DNA from: an uncultured Methylococcaceae bacterium
GTDB taxonomy: Bacteria > Pseudomonadota > Gammaproteobacteria > Methylococcales > Methylomonadaceae
Length of the DNA stretch: 8,535 nucleotides
Assembly: GCA_903839795.1 (NCBI GenBank)
Contig: CAIMDR010000125.1
Span: 1-8,535 of the forward strand
Reading direction: 5' to 3'
The position numbers and the translations under genes were made by a program. Positions 4,879 through 8,535 of the stretch are shown piece by piece. Position 1 is the stretch's first letter. The number at the start of each line of letters is the position of its first letter. The notes beneath the pieces are model-generated. The model made no database searches. It worked only from the letters and a program-made list of their open reading frames with translations, and was not told the DNA's origin.

Positions 4879-6843
4879 TTAAGCAGACACTCGCTCATCG
4901 AGTTTTTTACGATTCGATAGTAAGTCGCCATTTTTGCACTGTGGCAAAAAACCCGAAACAGCACGCTTTAACAAATCTCTAACTTGCTCAAAATCATCCT
5001 CACCGGTTGCCCTTTCCAAAGACTCCAGCATTTTTTCCAGTTCAGCCCAAGGAATAATAGCTTCTTCGGCTCGCATAATTCTGGGGTGACTGGTTTCTGA
5101 AACATGGTCACCAATCAACAACTCTTCATAAAGCTTTTCACCCGGTCGCAAACCGGTAAAACTAATCGCTATCTCACCCGCAGGATTATTTTCATCTTTT
5201 ACTTGCAGACCACTTAAATGAATCATTCGCTTTGCCAAATCCACAATTCGTATGGGTTCCCCCATATCCAATACAAACACATCGCCCCCTTGACTTAAAG
5301 CGCCGGCTTGAATAACCAACTGCGAAGCTTCGGGTATCGTCATAAAGTAACGGATAATTCTGGCATCGGTAACGGTTACCGGCCCACCTCGGGCTATTTG
5401 CTCTCTAAACAACGGCACGACAGACCCGGACGAGCCTAAAACATTACCAAAGCGCACCATTGTAAAACGGGTTTTGGAATTATGATCCGCGTTTAAACTC
5501 AGAGCCTGCAAAATCAATTCTGCAAAACGCTTGGTCGCGCCCATGATATTCGTTGGCCTGACTGCTTTATCCGTTGAAATGAGCACAAAAAGTTCAACTT
5601 CTGCATTAATAGCCGCCTGCGCTGCACGAAAAGTCCCAAAGATATTATTCCATACGGCTTCCCCAGGATTTTTTTCTACCATTGGCACATGCTTGTAAGC
5701 GGCCGCATGATAAATAGTTTGTACCTTAAAAGCTTTACATACTTTTTCAATGCGCTTGGCTTGCGTCACCGAACCCAGAACGGCAATAATTTCTATGGTC
5801 TTGGAATCCAAAGCATGAGTTAACCGATGATTCAATTCTTTTTCTATTGCATAAAGGCCGAATTCACTCACCTCAAAAAGAATCAGCGCAAGCGGTTGCA
5901 ATTGAATAATCTGCCGACACAATTCTGATCCTATAGACCCCCCCGCCCCCGTCACCATGACCACTTTACCGCTAATTGACGCCCTAAGCAGTGAAGGATC
6001 GGGCGCGACCGAGTCACGCCCCAAAAGATCAGCAATATCAACTTCCTGAAGCGCATCAACCTTAACCCGGCCTTGGGCTATATCAGATAAACCCGGCATT
6101 GAAAGCACATGAATGGCATAAGGTTCCAGCAAGCGGATAAGCTCACTGATGCGTGAACGTTTTGCAGAAGGCATAGCCAGTAAAACATCTGAAACCTGGT
6201 AACGCTGTATCAAATAACTTAAAGAACTTAGCGGATAGATCCGCAGTCCATTCGCTTTTCTTTTGAGCAAGGATTGATCATCATCGATAAAAGCCACTGC
6301 TTTAAAATCACGTCCGTGCGCCAGTGCTAAAGCCAGTTGCACTCCCGCACTGCCCGCACCATAAATCACTACGTTTTTTTTTCCGGAATCGACTGCACTT
6401 CGAATGCCGCCCAAGCTAAAATAAGTCTCTCCCAACCACCAACGCGCAAAGAAACGACTGCTACCCACCAGCAACATAACAAGCAGCCAATTTAGCGGCG
6501 AGACCGTTCGGGGAATAACCTGGATAGCCGATTCATACAAGACAAAGGCAAAAACCAGGGCATAAAGCGTAGTGGCCTGAGCGATTGTCCATAAAGCCCG
6601 TATCTCAATATAACGAATAATGGCCCGGTATAAACCTAGTCGTACAAAAATAGGTACAGCGATAAAAGGCGCCGCTGCAAATAAATACCACTCATCGCCT
6701 TTAGGGCTATAAAATTCTCCCCAACGTAAAGAAAAGGCCGACCAGAGCGCAAACAAAACAAAAAACACATCCGCGCTAATTAAAATAATCGCCTTATTAC
6801 GGCGCTGAAGACCAATAAACCAGTGCGCTAATTGTCGTTGCAT
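4879..6843 (-). CDS. wbpM: WbpM/CapD-family UDP-GlcNAc 4,6-dehydratase, membrane-bound
   Basis: This is a 654-aa long-form nucleotide-sugar dehydratase. About four N-terminal membrane helices (roughly residues 19-39, 54-70, 86-104 and 117-129) are followed by a first Rossmann domain with GAGSAG at 162-167. The catalytic SDR domain has TGAGGSIG at 298-305, YKHVPMVE at 383-390, STDKAVRPTNIMGATKR with Ser423, Met434 and Lys438, and LRPGEKLYEELL near 565-576. Methionine replaces the usual SDR tyrosine, as is known for WbpM-type enzymes (SMK triad). By family it converts UDP-GlcNAc to UDP-4-keto-6-deoxy-GlcNAc at the inner face of the cytoplasmic membrane, the first committed step to QuiNAc or FucNAc. 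The ATG at 6843 overlaps the preceding gene by 16 bp, so it is co-transcribed. PglF/FlaA1-like use in other glycans cannot be excluded. Confidence 0.93.
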   Translation of the reverse strand: MQRQLAHWFIGLQRRNKAIILISADVFFVLFALWSAFSLRWGEFYSPKGDEWYLFAAAPFIAVPIFVRLGLYRAIIRYIEIRALWTIAQATTLYALVFAFVLYESAIQVIPRTVSPLNWLLVMLLVGSSRFFARWWLGETYFSLGGIRSAVDSGKKNVVIYGAGSAGVQLALALAHGRDFKAVAFIDDDQSLLKRKANGLRIYPLSSLSYLIQRYQVSDVLLAMPSAKRSRISELIRLLEPYAIHVLSMPGLSDIAQGRVKVDALQEVDIADLLGRDSVAPDPSLLRASISGKVVMVTGAGGSIGSELCRQIIQLQPLALILFEVSEFGLYAIEKELNHRLTHALDSKTIEIIAVLGSVTQAKRIEKVCKAFKVQTIYHAAAYKHVPMVEKNPGEAVWNNIFGTFRAAQAAINAEVELFVLISTDKAVRPTNIMGATKRFAELILQALSLNADHNSKTRFTMVRFGNVLGSSGSVVPLFREQIARGGPVTVTDARIIRYFMTIPEASQLVIQAGALSQGGDVFVLDMGEPIRIVDLAKRMIHLSGLQVKDENNPAGEIAISFTGLRPGEKLYEELLIGDHVSETSHPRIMRAEEAIIPWAELEKMLESLERATGEDDFEQVRDLLKRAVSGFLPQCKNGDLLSNRKKLDERVSA

Positions 6844-7883
6844 AAATCCGGTTCTCTTACGCCTGCGTTGAAATAAATAGCCAATACTATAAGCGGTAAA
6901 TAAGCCAACGCCAAACCCAGCAAGGCATTAAGACCGGCCAGCCCAACTCCTAGCGCCAACGGCGTTAACCAACACACGTTAATAATACCAATAACCAGTG
7001 AAACGGTCTTATGTGAACGATAATAACGCGATGCCTGTTGATAAGCATGGCTGCGGTGAGCCTCGTAGACTTTTTCACCGTTTAAAAAACGCCTTGCCAA
7101 CGTCCAAGAGGCATCCACGATAAACACGCCCAGTAAAATTAACCAACTCCAAAAAAACTGCGGCGCAATCCAGGCTGCCTGAAGGGAAAAAAGTCCCAAC
7201 ACCATGCCTAAAAAACCGCTCCCCGCATCACCCATAAAAATTCTGGCGGGCGGAAAATTCCAAAACAAAAAACCGGCAACCGTCATTGCCAGCAAGACCG
7301 GCGTAACCCAGTGCCCACCAGTATCAGAACCTAACAGATACAAAAGCGCCCCACCCAAACAAACGGTTATCGCCTCAATACTGGCCAACCCGTCAATACC
7401 ATCCATGAAATTATAGAGATTAAGCAACCAAACCAAATAAAACAGCCCCAAAATTTGTCCCGCCCAGCCCAAATCAATAAAATACACATCAAGGCTCATT
7501 GGCAACGAGAACACGAGCGGCGGCAATCCACCCAACCAATAAAGCCCCCATGCGGCTCCGATAAAATGAGCCAGCAGTCGCCATCGCGCAGGAATGTGGC
7601 CATGATCATCCAGAAAGCCTACCAAAGCCACCCATGCACCCGCCCCAACAAGTGCCCACAGTGTATTTGCAGACAATACTCCCATCGCTAAAAGCACCGG
7701 AAGTCCCAGCAGAAACACAATAACAATCGACAAGCCACCACCGCGCGGCGTTGGCGTACTATGCGAACTGCGGGCGTTTGGCATATCCAGCAAACTGGCT
7801 GCCAAGGCGTAACGGCGCAATAATCCCGTTAATATCACTGCCAAAATCAGAGCAATAAAAAAAACCCAAACAAAGTTAATCAT
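6828..7883 (-). CDS. WbpL/WecA-family undecaprenyl-phosphate sugar-1-phosphate transferase
   Basis: This is a 351-aa polytopic membrane protein of the MraY/WecA/WbpL group (glycosyltransferase family 4). Such enzymes move a HexNAc-1-phosphate from a UDP-sugar to undecaprenyl phosphate and so start assembly of an O-antigen or other surface glycan. The family motifs are present: PTPRGGG at about residues 44-50, GFLDDHGH at 89-96, NLYNFMDGIDGLA at 155-167, ARIFMGDAGS at 213-222, and the cytoplasmic HRSHAYQ box at 276-282. I place the start at ATG 7883 (MINFVWVFFIALILAV), which puts the first membrane helix at the N-terminus. An open-frame start 15 codons upstream would add a charged MRRCVRPHTF extension lying wholly inside the neighbouring gene. 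From 7883 the start overlaps the upstream stop as ATGATTAA, a usual coupling arrangement. The neighbours imply QuiNAc- or FucNAc-1-P as substrate. Confidence 0.92.
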   Translation of the reverse strand: MINFVWVFFIALILAVILTGLLRRYALAASLLDMPNARSSHSTPTPRGGGLSIVIVFLLGLPVLLAMGVLSANTLWALVGAGAWVALVGFLDDHGHIPARWRLLAHFIGAAWGLYWLGGLPPLVFSLPMSLDVYFIDLGWAGQILGLFYLVWLLNLYNFMDGIDGLASIEAITVCLGGALLYLLGSDTGGHWVTPVLLAMTVAGFLFWNFPPARIFMGDAGSGFLGMVLGLFSLQAAWIAPQFFWSWLILLGVFIVDASWTLARRFLNGEKVYEAHRSHAYQQASRYYRSHKTVSLVIGIINVCWLTPLALGVGLAGLNALLGLALAYLPLIVLAIYFNAGVREPDLCNDN

Positions 7884-8535
7884 GTGTGACGCTTCTATAA
7901 AAGTGTGCGGCCTTACGCAGCGCCTCATCTACCTTTACTGGCGGCTTCCAATCCAATAAAGTACACGTCTTGGAAATATCGATTTGTAATGAGCCACAGA
8001 GTCGCTGTGCCATCGCTTGTTTGCCTATCAATGTTGCGCCCCACGCCAATAAAAAAACGGGAACCGGCAACAACCAGGCCTTTTTGCCTAAAGCCGCTGC
8101 CGATCGCTGTAACAATTGAGGCGTTGAAAGATCCTCGCCGTCGGACACCAAGAAGGTTTGATTAGCCGCTGCGGGGTGATGAATACAAGTAATGATTAAA
8201 TCAAGCATATTATCCAAAGCCACCAGACTGCGCTGATTATGAATCGCGCCCAAAGGCAAAGGCACACCTTTGTCCAACAAGCGAATCATGCTTAAAAAAT
8301 TAGCCTTCACACCCGGCCCATAAATTAACGGAGGTCGAATAATAACCACTTCCAACCCCGTATCAATCGCTAACTGACGCAACGCATCTTCGGCTTCGCG
8401 CTTGGAAATACCGTAAGGGTCAACCGGAGCGGGTAAGTCTTCAGTCTTATAGGGATGTCCTAATAATGTGCCTTCACCATTCACCTTAATGGAGCTGATA
8501 AAAATAAAGCGTTGTACGCCAGCCTCAACCGCTTG
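7876..8535 (-). CDS. SDR nucleotide-sugar epimerase/4-reductase (WbpV/WbpK-like), 5' end missing
   Basis: The frame is open to the right edge of the window, so the start and the NAD-binding GxxGxxG motif lie outside. The 219 visible residues begin QAVEAGVQRFIFISSIKVNGE and contain the extended-SDR catalytic region: the SS pair at visible residues 14-15 and the YGISK motif (Tyr41, Lys45) in DPYGISKREAEDAL. After these come IIRPPLIYGPGVKANF and a substrate-binding C-terminal part ending FYRSVTHD. An internal GTG at 8484 can be read as a start, but the catalytic serines lie before it, so the true protein is longer. In the wbpV-wbpL-wbpM arrangement this enzyme reduces the 4-keto intermediate made by WbpM to UDP-QuiNAc (WbpV) or UDP-FucNAc (WbpK). 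Family membership is sure; which product is not determined. Confidence 0.88.
   Translation of the reverse strand, partial: QAVEAGVQRFIFISSIKVNGEGTLLGHPYKTEDLPAPVDPYGISKREAEDALRQLAIDTGLEVVIIRPPLIYGPGVKANFLSMIRLLDKGVPLPLGAIHNQRSLVALDNMLDLIITCIHHPAAANQTFLVSDGEDLSTPQLLQRSAAALGKKAWLLPVPVFLLAWGATLIGKQAMAQRLCGSLQIDISKTCTLLDWKPPVKVDEALRKAAHFYRSVTHD

Noticed and set aside
7884..7928. Upstream start adding 15 residues to the WbpL-like transferase
   Set aside because: The added residues are charged, lie inside the neighbouring gene, and would displace the first membrane helix from the N-terminus; the ATG at 7883 gives a standard overlap.

Overview
The window reads as chromosomal DNA from a gammaproteobacterium. 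The BipA/TypA protein is close to the enterobacterial and pseudomonad form along its whole length, and the surface-sugar genes at the right end are ordered like the Pseudomonas wbpV-wbpL-wbpM set. Moderate GC and small palindromic elements encoding 'SPLTPLFQRGG'-like peptides fit a methanotroph-like lineage (Methylococcales), but that placement is inference. Every recognisable gene is on the minus strand except one 50-codon ORF on the plus strand.

Layout, left to right. (1) 5-1816: typA/bipA, a ribosome-associated GTPase, complete with a GTG start. (2) 2011-4138: an apparent old operon transcribed leftward in the order LysR-type regulator, SAM-dependent methyltransferase, single-domain rhodanese. 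The methyltransferase has been hit by two copies of a roughly 100-120 bp miniature inverted-repeat element (MITE), one near each end, each flanked by a perfect 9-bp target duplication. Deleting each element with one duplication copy restores a 192-codon frame. Its ATG overlaps the lysR stop (TAATG) and its stop lies 11 bp before the rhodanese ATG. (3) 4139-4878: a mostly non-coding stretch holding a third MITE copy with its core inverted, a 14-bp perfect palindrome over a possible promoter, an unrecognised 50-aa membrane peptide gene on the plus strand, and a clear intrinsic terminator. (4) 4879-8535: three overlapping genes for activation and membrane loading of a 6-deoxy-HexNAc sugar: a WbpM-type UDP-GlcNAc 4,6-dehydratase, a WbpL/WecA-type polyprenyl-phosphate sugar-1-phosphate transferase, and the 3' part of an SDR epimerase/reductase that runs off the right edge.

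How the genes work together. In the right-hand module the dehydratase would make UDP-4-keto-6-deoxy-GlcNAc, the SDR enzyme would reduce it to UDP-QuiNAc or UDP-FucNAc, and the transferase would load the sugar phosphate onto undecaprenyl phosphate to start an O-antigen or other surface glycan. The LysR-methyltransferase-rhodanese set looks like a small regulated unit of unknown substrate that MITE insertion is degrading. The most informative observation is the base-exact reconstruction of the methyltransferase. I see no CRISPR array, rRNA, tRNA, phage genes or transposase, and no evidence of a wholly new defence or metabolic system.
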